From: an uncultured Blautia sp.
GTDB taxonomy: Bacteria; Bacillota; Clostridia; Lachnospirales; Lachnospiraceae
Reading direction: 5' to 3'
Length of the DNA stretch: 29,285 bases
Assembly (NCBI RefSeq): GCF_937880195.1
Contig: NZ_CALFLA010000061.1
Span: 1 to 29,285, forward strand
The stretch's first letter is position 1. Each line of letters opens with the position of its first letter. The notes beneath the pieces are model-generated. The model ran no database searches. It had not been told where the DNA came from and was given only the letters and a program-made list of their open reading frames with translations. This document shows, piece after piece, positions 1-8,108 of the stretch. The translations under genes were made by a program, and so were the position numbers.

Positions 1-1055
1 TGCTCTGCGGAGACGGCAAATATACAAAACTGTGTTCCCAGTGGATGAAGGAACGATTTCAGGTAAATCAGGTATTTCTGACCACTTCCTGCACCCATGC
101 CCTGGAAATGGCAGCATATCTCTGTGATATCCAGCCGGGGGACGAGGTGATCATGCCTTCTTATACCTTTGTGTCCACAGCGGATGCGTTTGTTCTCCGG
201 GGGGCAAAGATCGTATTTGTGGATATCCGCCCAGATACCATGAATTTAGACGAAAACCTGATCGAACAGGCGATCACAGATAAAACCAGAGCCATCGTTC
301 CGGTTCATTATGCAGGAGTTGCCTGTGAAATGGACAAGATTATGGAACTGGCAGAAAAATACCATCTGAAGGTAGTGGAAGATGCAGCTCAGGGTGTGGA
401 AGCCTATTATCACGGCAGGGCTCTGGGAACCATTGGGGATTTTGGCTGCTACAGCTTCCACGAAACTAAGAATTATACTATGGGTGAAGGCGGCGCTCTT
501 GTTTTCCAGAAGAACGAATACCAGGAAAAGGCAGAGATCCTCAGAGAAAAGGGAACAGACAGAAGCAAGTTTTTCAGGGGACAGGTGGATAAATACCGCT
601 GGATCGACTATGGATCATCCTATCTTCCCAGCGAAATGAATGCCGCATATCTTTATGCTCAGTTGGAAGAGGCAGAGAAGATCAACCGGAAAAGACGACT
701 GATCTATGATTCATATCACGAACGGCTGGAAGATCTGGAAGCCCAGGGCAAACTTTTACGGCCTGTTGTGCCAAAAGGCTGTGATCATAACGCTCATATG
801 TATTATATTAAACTGAAAGATCTGGAAACAAGAAGCAGGTTTATCGCCTATCTGAAGGAAAGGGGTATTTACAGCGCCTTTCATTATGTGCCTCTTCACA
901 GCTCTCCGGCAGGACAGAAATTTGGCAGATTTGCAGGAGAGGATCGTTACACCACAAGGGAGAGCGAACGTCTTGTCCGGCTTCCGATGTTTTATGACCT
1001 GACCATAGATCAGGTGGACTATGTTACAGAAAAGATCAGAGAATTTCCATTCTGA
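1..1055 (+). CDS. wecE: dTDP-4-amino-4,6-dideoxygalactose transaminase, 5'-truncated by the window edge
   Basis: PLP-dependent sugar aminotransferase (DegT/DnrJ/EryC1/StrS family, WecE/RffA type). It converts dTDP-4-keto-6-deoxyglucose to dTDP-Fuc4N in the cytoplasm. The frame is open from position 3 with no stop, and the first codons read LCGDGKYTKLC, matching the region near residue 30 of E. coli WecE. The real start therefore lies upstream, and the ATG at 45 is internal. From memory, long stretches are near-identical to E. coli WecE, including PGDEVIMPSYTFVSTA and PVHYAGVACEMD. The PLP lysine sits in FHETKNYT (codon 468-470), and GQVDKY and GEDRYTT-ESERL-RLP follow. The C-terminus is complete. 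It is followed after 31 bases by dacA and then the dTDP-rhamnose genes, which suggests a glycan with both rhamnose and Fuc4N. A close 4-keto-sugar aminotransferase with another stereochemistry is the only real alternative. Confidence 0.93.
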   Translation, partial: LCGDGKYTKLCSQWMKERFQVNQVFLTTSCTHALEMAAYLCDIQPGDEVIMPSYTFVSTADAFVLRGAKIVFVDIRPDTMNLDENLIEQAITDKTRAIVPVHYAGVACEMDKIMELAEKYHLKVVEDAAQGVEAYYHGRALGTIGDFGCYSFHETKNYTMGEGGALVFQKNEYQEKAEILREKGTDRSKFFRGQVDKYRWIDYGSSYLPSEMNAAYLYAQLEEAEKINRKRRLIYDSYHERLEDLEAQGKLLRPVVPKGCDHNAHMYYIKLKDLETRSRFIAYLKERGIYSAFHYVPLHSSPAGQKFGRFAGEDRYTTRESERLVRLPMFYDLTIDQVDYVTEKIREFPF

Positions 1056-1086
1056 TCCATAAGATGTTTATGACGGAGGCAGATAT

Positions 1087-2358
1087 ATGACGAAAAAAAT
1101 ATGCAGGGGAATAGCGTTTGCCATAACGGCGTTTCTTGCGGCAGCCCAGCCGGTGAAGGCGGCGGCTGTGAACTTTGGAACAGCGGCATCTGTAAATTCA
1201 GACAGCATACCAAACTGGCCAAAAGGCCCGGACACGGTTTCGGAGACGGCGGTTCTTATTGACGCTGATACAGGAGCAGTGCTTTATGATAAAGGAAAGG
1301 ACGAGCTTCGATATCCGGCAAGTACAACAAAAATGATGACGGTTCTTGTGGCAATGGAAAACAGCAAGCCAAAAGATTCGGTGACATTTACAGAAACAGG
1401 CATCCGGGACATTACCTGGGACAGCGCTCATATTAATATGAAGCTGGGTGAAACCATCACCATGAAGGACTGCTGGTATGCGGCTATAATTGCGTCTGCC
1501 AACGAGGTTTGCGCGCAGATAGCAGAGCATGTAGGCGGTACGGAAGCGCAGTTTGTAGAAATGATGAATCAGAAAGCGCAGAAACTTGGGTGTACCAACA
1601 CGCATTTTACTAACGCAAGCGGTCTTCCAGATCCCAACCACTATACGACAGCCCATGATCTGGCAAAGATTTTACGGGCAGGACTTAGAAATAATCGTTT
1701 TCGGAAAGTGCTTCAGACGCCAAGCTATACTATTCCGGCAACGAATTTAAGTGAAGCAAGAAATCTTCACACCCATATGCCGCTGATAGCCAAAGAATCC
1801 AATTTATATTACGAAGGCTGTATTGGCGGAAAGACAGGTAATACCAATGACGCAGGACACACCCTGGCAGTGGCGGCAGAAAGAAACGGCAGAACCTATA
1901 TTGCAGTAACGCTGCGGGCTGCAGACTTGGGCGGAAACTGTACAGACAGCAGAGCGCTTTTTGACTATGCTTTTAACAGCTTTGATACCATTGATGTAAA
2001 CGGCAGGGCTGTTACGGTTCCAAAGGGAGTGACGGTCAGTGATCTGACTGTACAGGAAATAGAAAAAAACGGCAAGATCTATAATCGGTATTTCTACAGC
2101 GGCCAGTATGTCGGTATGGTGGCAGCGCCGGAGCCTACGCCTGTGCCGGAGGTTGTAGAGAATCCACCGGAGAATAACGCCATAGATCAGGGAAGCTCTG
2201 AAGGTCAGGCTTCGATCATAGAAGAAGAGGAAGAAGACGGACTTTCCACTATGTCTAAAATTCTTCTGGGTGTCATGGCAGGAATGGCTGTGATCCTTGT
2301 GGGGCTTATGATCGCCCTTCACTTTAAAGAAAAAAGAATGTACAGGTCAAGAAGATAA
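1087..2358 (+). CDS. dacA: D-alanyl-D-alanine carboxypeptidase (S11 family, PBP5/6-like), catalytically intact
   Basis: A 423-aa exported serine D,D-carboxypeptidase that removes the terminal D-Ala from peptidoglycan stem peptides. It has a signal peptide (residues 1-26, ending PVKA-A), then the S11 domain with all three motifs: SxxK as S79-T-T-K82 in YPASTTKMM, SxN as S137-A-N139, and KTG as K249-T-G251. A Pro/Glu-rich linker (about 345-385) leads to a C-terminal membrane segment (about 391-412) and a basic tail. The ATG at 1087 has GGAGG at 1075-1079. Unlike classical PBP5 with its amphipathic C-terminal anchor, it ends in a true transmembrane helix. It lies between wecE and rfbA in an otherwise sugar-polymer operon, so it may trim acceptor stem peptides where the glycan is attached (inference). 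Compare the minus-strand paralogue at 16952-18187, in which two of these motifs are lost. Confidence 0.93.
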   Translation: MTKKICRGIAFAITAFLAAAQPVKAAAVNFGTAASVNSDSIPNWPKGPDTVSETAVLIDADTGAVLYDKGKDELRYPASTTKMMTVLVAMENSKPKDSVTFTETGIRDITWDSAHINMKLGETITMKDCWYAAIIASANEVCAQIAEHVGGTEAQFVEMMNQKAQKLGCTNTHFTNASGLPDPNHYTTAHDLAKILRAGLRNNRFRKVLQTPSYTIPATNLSEARNLHTHMPLIAKESNLYYEGCIGGKTGNTNDAGHTLAVAAERNGRTYIAVTLRAADLGGNCTDSRALFDYAFNSFDTIDVNGRAVTVPKGVTVSDLTVQEIEKNGKIYNRYFYSGQYVGMVAAPEPTPVPEVVENPPENNAIDQGSSEGQASIIEEEEEDGLSTMSKILLGVMAGMAVILVGLMIALHFKEKRMYRSRR

Positions 2359-2370
2359 AGGAGGAGAAAC

Positions 2371-3249
2371 ATGAAAGGTATTATATTAGCAGGAGGTTCA
2401 GGAACCAGATTATATCCCCTGACAAAAGCGATTTCCAAGCAGATCATGCCGGTGTATGATAAGCCCATGATCTATTATCCACTTTCTACACTGATGCTGT
2501 CAGGTATCAGGGAGGTACTGATCATTTCCACACCGAGAGATCTTCCGGTATTTCAGGAACTTCTTGGAAGCGGAGAGCAGTTGGGAATGAGATTTGAGTA
2601 TGCAGTTCAGGAACAGCCAAGAGGTCTTGCAGACGCCTTTATCATTGGCGCTGATTTTATTGGAAACGATGCGGTTGCTCTTGTTCTGGGCGATAATATT
2701 TTTTACGGCCAGAGTTTTTCCAGAGTTCTTCAGAATGCTTACAAAAGAACTGAGGAGGAGAAAGGCGCTACGATTTTTGGATACTATGTAAGAGATCCAA
2801 GAGAGTACGGAGTAGTAGAGTTTGACGAAAACGGCAAAGCCCTTTCCATTGAGGAAAAGCCGGAGCATCCTAAGTCTAATTATGCAGTGCCGGGACTTTA
2901 CTTCTATGACAATGATGTTGTGGAAATTGCAAAAAATGTAAAGCCTTCTGCAAGAGGTGAGATCGAGATCACAAGCATCAATAACGAATACCTGAACAGG
3001 GGAACTCTGAAGGTAGAAACTCTGGGAAGAGGATTTGCATGGCTGGATACAGGAAACCATGATTCTCTTCTTGATGCGGCTGATTTTGTGTCTGCGTTCC
3101 AGAAACGCCAGGGACTTTATATTTCCTGTATTGAGGAGATTGCATATAAGAGAGGCTTTATCAATAAGGAGCAGCTTGTAGAACTGGCGCAGCCTCTTCT
3201 TAAAACTGCTTATGGAAAATATTTGATCGAAGTAGCGGAGGGCTTATAA
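2371..3249 (+). CDS. rfbA: Glucose-1-phosphate thymidylyltransferase
   Basis: First step of dTDP-L-rhamnose synthesis: dTTP plus glucose-1-phosphate gives dTDP-glucose and pyrophosphate. The 292-aa length is normal for RmlA/RfbA. The N-terminal nucleotide-binding loop is G8-G-S-G-T-R13 followed by LYPLT. Other family marks are [56 protein letters not shown] and the late [13 protein letters not shown]. It is preceded by an AAGGAGGAG ribosome site and followed by rfbC after one base, so the pair is probably translationally coupled. dTDP-glucose also feeds the dTDP-4-keto-6-deoxyglucose pool used by WecE upstream. The function is certain at family level. Confidence 0.97.
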   Translation: MKGIILAGGSGTRLYPLTKAISKQIMPVYDKPMIYYPLSTLMLSGIREVLIISTPRDLPVFQELLGSGEQLGMRFEYAVQEQPRGLADAFIIGADFIGNDAVALVLGDNIFYGQSFSRVLQNAYKRTEEEKGATIFGYYVRDPREYGVVEFDENGKALSIEEKPEHPKSNYAVPGLYFYDNDVVEIAKNVKPSARGEIEITSINNEYLNRGTLKVETLGRGFAWLDTGNHDSLLDAADFVSAFQKRQGLYISCIEEIAYKRGFINKEQLVELAQPLLKTAYGKYLIEVAEGL

Positions 3250-3250
3250 A

Positions 3251-3820
3251 ATGGGTAAAATTACAGTAGAAACCTGTCATATTGAAGGACTTAAGGTGAT
3301 CACTCCCACTGTATTCGGAGATGAACGCGGATATTTTATGGAAACTTATAATTATAATGATTATAAGGCTGCAGGGATTGACCAGGAATTTGTGCAGGAC
3401 AATCAGTCCAGCTCCTGTAAGGGCGTGTTAAGAGGTCTTCATTTCCAGATCAATTATCCTCAGGATAAGCTGGTCCGGGTAGTCAGCGGAGAGGTTTATG
3501 ATGTTGCTGTTGACCTTAGAGAAGGCTCTCCTACTTATGGACAGTGGTATGGAGTGCTGCTTTCTGCAGAAAACAAAAAGCAGTTCTTTATCCCCAAGAA
3601 TTTTGCACACGGCTTCCTTGTGCTTTCTGATTCTGCAGAATTTGCATATAAGTGTACAGATTTTTACCATCCGAACGACGAGGGTGGACTTGCTTACAAC
3701 GATCCTGATATCGACGTAGAATGGCCCATACCAGAGGGAATGAAGCTGATCATGTCTGAGAAGGACCAGAAATGGGGAAGTTTTCAGGAATATTCCGCAA
3801 ACAGGAGTAAAAAGGATTGA
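3251..3820 (+). CDS. rfbC: dTDP-4-dehydrorhamnose 3,5-epimerase
   Basis: Third step of dTDP-L-rhamnose synthesis: epimerises dTDP-4-keto-6-deoxy-D-glucose at C3 and C5. It is 189 aa, typical of RmlC cupin enzymes. The catalytic His is H64 in LRGLHFQ and the catalytic Tyr is Y133 in FAYKCTDFY. Also present are DERGYFMETYN, QDNQSSS, GEVYDVAVDLR and IPKNFAHGFLVLSD. GGAGGG at 3237-3242 lies inside the end of rfbA. Its stop overlaps the TTG start of wzm. The dehydratase RfbB that makes its substrate is not in this window. Confidence 0.96.
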   Translation: MGKITVETCHIEGLKVITPTVFGDERGYFMETYNYNDYKAAGIDQEFVQDNQSSSCKGVLRGLHFQINYPQDKLVRVVSGEVYDVAVDLREGSPTYGQWYGVLLSAENKKQFFIPKNFAHGFLVLSDSAEFAYKCTDFYHPNDEGGLAYNDPDIDVEWPIPEGMKLIMSEKDQKWGSFQEYSANRSKKD

Positions 3821-4623
3821 AAAAAGAAACATGTCTGATCAGGGAACTGTACCGAAACAGAAGGCTGGTATTCTCCCTGGCAAAAAATGACTTTAAAACA
3901 AAATATGCAGGTTCCTATTTTGGAACTATCTGGGCCTTTGTTCAGCCTGTGGTGACAATCTGCGTTTACTGGTTTGTTTTTGGCCTGGCTCTTCGGGGCG
4001 GCGCAGATAGAGGAGTGCCTTTTGTACTCTGGCTGGTGGCAGGACTTGTTCCCTGGTTCTTTTTTCAGGATGGTTTGGTAGGAGGAACCAGCTCCCTTTT
4101 GGAGTATAATTATCTGGTAAAGAAGGTAGTTTTTAATATCAGGATCCTTCCTGTAGTAAAGGTGATCTCCGCAGGCTTTGTACACTGTTTTTTTGTATTG
4201 ATCGTTCTGGTGATATACACCTGCATGGGATATCCGCCAACCCTTTATGCGCTGCAGTTAATTTATTACAGCTTTTGCATCTTTATGCTGATTCTTGCAG
4301 TAACTTATTTTTCCAGCGCAGTAGTGGTGTTTTTCCGGGATCTCAGCCAGATCATCAACATCGGCCTTCAGGTAGGGGTGTGGGTAACGCCTATTATGTG
4401 GAATTTCAGCGACCTGGGACTTACAGGGATCCTGACAAAGATCCTGAAGCTGAATCCGGTATTTTACGTTGTCCAGGGATATAGGGAATCTCTGATCGAT
4501 CATGTGGGATTCTGGCAGCATCCGTGTTTAACCCTGTATTTTTGGGTATTTACACTTCTGCTGTTTTTCCTGGGAACCAGACTGTTCAAAAAACTTCAGG
4601 TGCATTTTGCAGATGTACTGTAG
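3817..4623 (+). CDS. wzm: ABC-2 type polysaccharide/teichoic acid exporter, permease subunit (Wzm/TagG-like)
   Basis: A 268-aa integral membrane subunit of an ABC exporter that moves undecaprenyl-linked glycan out of the cytoplasm. The amphipathic start contains LAKNDFKTKYAGSYFGTIWA, a hallmark of Wzm/TagG/KpsM permeases. About six membrane segments follow, with the signatures LVPWFFFQ and NPVFYVVQGYRE. It begins at TTG (3817), overlapping the rfbC stop TGA at 3818-3820. GGAG at 3804-3807 supports this start, and no in-frame ATG lies nearby. wzt follows after 12 bases. Because the partner Wzt carries a C-terminal glycan-binding domain, O-antigen-type export of a capped polymer is more likely than plain teichoic acid export (inference). 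Confidence 0.92.
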   Translation: MKKETCLIRELYRNRRLVFSLAKNDFKTKYAGSYFGTIWAFVQPVVTICVYWFVFGLALRGGADRGVPFVLWLVAGLVPWFFFQDGLVGGTSSLLEYNYLVKKVVFNIRILPVVKVISAGFVHCFFVLIVLVIYTCMGYPPTLYALQLIYYSFCIFMLILAVTYFSSAVVVFFRDLSQIINIGLQVGVWVTPIMWNFSDLGLTGILTKILKLNPVFYVVQGYRESLIDHVGFWQHPCLTLYFWVFTLLLFFLGTRLFKKLQVHFADVL

Positions 4624-4635
4624 AAGGAGAGAAGC

Positions 4636-5889
4636 ATGAGCGAATTTGCAATTCAGGTAAAGCATCTGGACAAGATGTATAAATTATATAATAAACCTTC
4701 AGACAGGCTCCGGGAAACCCTGGGGCTTAAGGTTCCTGTAAGGGAACATTACGCTCTCCGTGACGTCAGCTTTGATGTAAAACGGGGAGAAACTGTAGGA
4801 ATCATAGGAACAAACGGATCAGGCAAGTCTACGATCCTTAAGATTATTACCGGGGTTCTGAATCCTACAGACGGAGAGGTAACTGTAGACGGAAGGATTT
4901 CTGCCCTTCTTGAATTGGGAGCCGGATTTAATATGGAATATACAGGAATCGAAAACGTATATCTTAACGGAACCATGATGGGATTTTCCAAGGAAGAGGT
5001 AGAGGCAAGACTTCAGGATATTCTTGATTTTGCAGATATCGGAGATTTTGTTTACCAGCCGGTAAAATCATATTCCAGCGGTATGTTTGTCCGTCTGGCC
5101 TTTGCGGTCGCCATAAATATCGACCCGGAGATCCTGATCGTTGACGAGGCTCTTTCTGTGGGAGACGTGTTTTTTCAGGCAAAGTGTTACCGTAAGTTTG
5201 AGGAGTTCAAAAAACTTGGCAGGACAATACTTTTCGTAAGCCACGATCTCAGCAGCATTTCCCGGTATTGCGACAGGGTAATCCTTCTCAATAAGGGTGT
5301 GAAGCTTCAGGAAGGCTCGCCGAAAAAAATGGTGGATATGTATAAGCAGCTTCTGGTCGGACAGGACCCTGTAAAAGAGGAAGAAAAAAAACAACAAAAA
5401 GAAAACTGGAGCCAGCAGTTTCAGACAAATCCCAATATGCTGGAATATGGAAGCAAGCTGGCGGAAATTGTGGATTTTGCTGTTCTTGACGATAAGGGAC
5501 TGTGTACAAACACCATTGAAAAGGGCAGCAGCTTTCAGATACGGATGAAGATTGTTTTTCACGAAAATATCCAGGAGCCGATCATGGCTTATACCTTTAA
5601 GGATATTAAGGGAACGGAAATTACAGGGACAAACACACTGTTTGAAAAAATGAACGTGGAGCATTCTGACGCAGGAGATTCCTGTACCATAACCTTTACT
5701 CAGGATATGTTCCTTCAGGGAGGGGAATATCTTCTTTCCTTTGGCTGCACAGGCTACAGGGAAGGGGAATTTACAGTGTTCCACAGACTTTATGACGCAT
5801 GTAATATTACGGTTGTTTCCACAAAGAACACCGTAGGCTTTTTTGACATGGATTCAAAGGTGGAAATCCACTACGGAGAAGAATTATGA
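4636..5889 (+). CDS. wzt: ABC exporter ATPase with C-terminal carbohydrate-binding domain (Wzt)
   Basis: A 417-aa ATPase partner of Wzm. Its ATPase domain (about 1-245) has Walker A G58-T-N-G-S-G-K-S-T66, signature Y146-S-S-G-M, Walker B I166-L-I-V-D170-E171 and a switch His in FVSHDLSS. A charged linker (about 246-270) leads to a beta-sandwich Wzt C-terminal domain (about 275-417). That domain reads YGSKLAEIVDF-VLDDKG, an EPIMAYTFKD segment, and GTEITGTNT, the usual Wzt-C pattern. In the E. coli O9a and O8 systems this domain binds the modified non-reducing end of the finished chain and permits export. The next gene, overlapping by ATGA, encodes a methyltransferase/kinase-like protein of the kind that makes such an end cap. 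TagH-type ATPases usually lack this domain. Confidence 0.94.
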   Translation: MSEFAIQVKHLDKMYKLYNKPSDRLRETLGLKVPVREHYALRDVSFDVKRGETVGIIGTNGSGKSTILKIITGVLNPTDGEVTVDGRISALLELGAGFNMEYTGIENVYLNGTMMGFSKEEVEARLQDILDFADIGDFVYQPVKSYSSGMFVRLAFAVAINIDPEILIVDEALSVGDVFFQAKCYRKFEEFKKLGRTILFVSHDLSSISRYCDRVILLNKGVKLQEGSPKKMVDMYKQLLVGQDPVKEEEKKQQKENWSQQFQTNPNMLEYGSKLAEIVDFAVLDDKGLCTNTIEKGSSFQIRMKIVFHENIQEPIMAYTFKDIKGTEITGTNTLFEKMNVEHSDAGDSCTITFTQDMFLQGGEYLLSFGCTGYREGEFTVFHRLYDACNITVVSTKNTVGFFDMDSKVEIHYGEEL

Positions 5890-8072
5890 AAGAAAAGATC
5901 GGACAGGTAACTCTGGATGATACTTATTATCCGGGACAGGATTTATACAGCGACGGAGAGATAGAGGACGAAATGCTGGAAATTGCAAAAACATATTCCC
6001 AGGATCAGTGGAACGAAGTGATCGCCCAGCGCAAAAGCTGGCCTATTCTCTATCATTTTTCTCATGTGAGGGAAAATATTTTAAGCTGGCTGCCTTTTAC
6101 CGGCAAAGAAAGCGTGCTGGAAATCGGCTCCGGCTGCGGAGCCATTACAGGCGCCCTTTGCAAAAAGGCAAAGCAGGTGACTTGTATTGAACTTTCAAAA
6201 AAGAGAAGTGAGATCAATGCCTGGAGACATAAGGACTGCGGAAATCTAACCATTCTTATGGGTAACTTCCAGGAGATCGAGCCTGCGCTGACGGAGAAGT
6301 ACGACTATATTACTCTGATCGGCGTTTTTGAGTATGGAGAAAATTATATCCAGAGCAAAACGCCATACATTGATTTTCTGAATACCATTTCCCGCCATCT
6401 GAAACCGGGGGGACAGATCATCCTTGCCATCGAAAACCGTTTTGGTCTGAAATACTGGGCCGGATGTACGGAAGATCATTTTGGCACTCTTTTTGAAGGA
6501 CTGGAAGGATATCCAGAAACCAAAGGCGTCAAAACCTTTACTAAAAAAGAACTTACAGCTATTTTGGAAAAGGCTGGAAATTTAAAGGCAAGCTGGTATT
6601 ATCCATTCCCTGATTATAAGCTGCCAATGACTATTTATTCTGACAGAAGACTTCCCCTTAAGGGAGAGCTGAACCGGATGGAGGAGAATTTTGACAGGCT
6701 TCGTCTGCAGCTTTTCCAGGAGTCTGCTGTATATGATTCCCTTTTGGATAATGAGATGTTTCCTGAGTTTTCCAACTCTTTTCTGCTTCTGATCGGCAAA
6801 GAAGAGCAGAAGCCGGAAATAGTATATTCCAAGTTTTCTAATGAAAGAGATCAGAGATTTGCCATTCGCACAGACATTTGTGAACCGGGAAGGTTTGCCC
6901 GCTATGTAAAAAAACTTCCTGCCGTCCCTTCGGCAATGCCTCATATTAAGAATCTGGAATACATCCAGAGGGAACTGAACAGCCTTTACGAAAAAGAAGG
7001 TCTGGAGCTGAATAACTGTCGTTTTGAAAAAGACGGGGCTGTTCTGGAATATCTGGAGGGAGTTACACTGGAAGAGCGTCTGGATCAGCTTCTTTCTCAG
7101 GGAAAGACCGAGGAACTGGAAGAATTATTTTTCTTCTATCTCAAAAAGATCCGAAGTCTTCACGGAAAAACAAAATTTGAAAAAACACCGGAATTTATCA
7201 GGGTATTTGGAGACGCGCCGCTGGAGGATAAGAATTATGTGGCTTCCGGCATGTCAAATATTGACCTGGTTCCGGCAAACCTTTTGATCCAGAAGGACAG
7301 ACAGGTAGTGATCGATTATGAATGGACCTTCCGCTTCCCTATTCCGGCAAAGTTTATCCAGTATCGGATGATCCATTATTATCTGGAAACAGACAGCAAA
7401 CGTCACATACTGAAAGAAAGAGATTTCTATGGAAAAGCCGGAATCTCAGAAGAAGACCAGGCTGTTTTTGCAGAGATGGAGCGTAATTTCCAGAAATACA
7501 TGCAGGGAAATCATGTGCCTCTTCTTGCTATGTATGAGGACGTATCTCCGGGCAAGGTAGAAGTCCTTTCTTATTATGAACAGCGTCGGCTTGCCTGCGC
7601 AGAAAGAAGACTGCAGGTGTTTGCAGACTGTGGAAAGGATTTTAGAGAGGAGGATTCTCTTCTTTATCCTATGAGCCGTTTCGGCATTTCTATGGAGATG
7701 GAAATTCCTGAAAATGCTGAAAGACTTCGCCTTGATCCAGGGGAAGCAGCAGGAGGGCTGATGGTAAAGAGACTTGTCTTTGAGGACGGAGAAGCAGCCG
7801 CTTTTAGCACAAACGGATTCCCTATAGGAGAAAATGCCTGGTATTTTGGGGCTGGAGATCCTCAGCTGGTTATAAGCAATTTAAGAGGAAAGAAAAAACT
7901 TCAGATAGAAATTGAGATCATGAAGGAAAAAGAGGCAAGAGATGCTTTCTGGCAGAACTTATCCACGGTTTCAGCCCAAAAGGATGAAGAAATCCACAGA
8001 TTGAAAGATCAGATCCACCAGATGGAAAATACAAAGATCTGGAAATTATACAGAACAATCAGAAAAAAATAA
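5886..8072 (+). CDS. Methyltransferase plus kinase-like protein, WbdD-like candidate chain terminator
   Basis: A 728-aa cytoplasmic multidomain protein. Residues about 40-290 are a class I SAM methyltransferase: motif I is E79-I-G-S-G-C-G85, an acidic strand end follows at CIELS, then ITLIGVFEY (142-150) and LKPGGQIILAIENRFG. Residues about 310-520 look like a protein/aminoglycoside-kinase fold: EYLEGVTLEERL as a hinge-like strand, a catalytic-loop-like D460-L-V-P-A-N465, and a DFG-like D477 in VVIDYEW. The D, +5 N and later D pattern matches APH and choline kinases. Residues about 590-680 form a probable beta-sandwich (ERLRLDPGEAAGG, WYFGAGDPQLVI). The end is a short coiled coil and a basic tail with WKLYRTIRKK. 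The domain order and the link to Wzm/Wzt recall E. coli WbdD, which methylates and phosphorylates the O9a chain end. The kinase domain was inferred by eye, so its activity is uncertain. Confidence 0.72.
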   Translation: MKEKIGQVTLDDTYYPGQDLYSDGEIEDEMLEIAKTYSQDQWNEVIAQRKSWPILYHFSHVRENILSWLPFTGKESVLEIGSGCGAITGALCKKAKQVTCIELSKKRSEINAWRHKDCGNLTILMGNFQEIEPALTEKYDYITLIGVFEYGENYIQSKTPYIDFLNTISRHLKPGGQIILAIENRFGLKYWAGCTEDHFGTLFEGLEGYPETKGVKTFTKKELTAILEKAGNLKASWYYPFPDYKLPMTIYSDRRLPLKGELNRMEENFDRLRLQLFQESAVYDSLLDNEMFPEFSNSFLLLIGKEEQKPEIVYSKFSNERDQRFAIRTDICEPGRFARYVKKLPAVPSAMPHIKNLEYIQRELNSLYEKEGLELNNCRFEKDGAVLEYLEGVTLEERLDQLLSQGKTEELEELFFFYLKKIRSLHGKTKFEKTPEFIRVFGDAPLEDKNYVASGMSNIDLVPANLLIQKDRQVVIDYEWTFRFPIPAKFIQYRMIHYYLETDSKRHILKERDFYGKAGISEEDQAVFAEMERNFQKYMQGNHVPLLAMYEDVSPGKVEVLSYYEQRRLACAERRLQVFADCGKDFREEDSLLYPMSRFGISMEMEIPENAERLRLDPGEAAGGLMVKRLVFEDGEAAAFSTNGFPIGENAWYFGAGDPQLVISNLRGKKKLQIEIEIMKEKEARDAFWQNLSTVSAQKDEEIHRLKDQIHQMENTKIWKLYRTIRKK

Positions 8073-8108
8073 AATGCCGGACAAAAAGCGGCAGGATGAG
8101 GATAGAAC

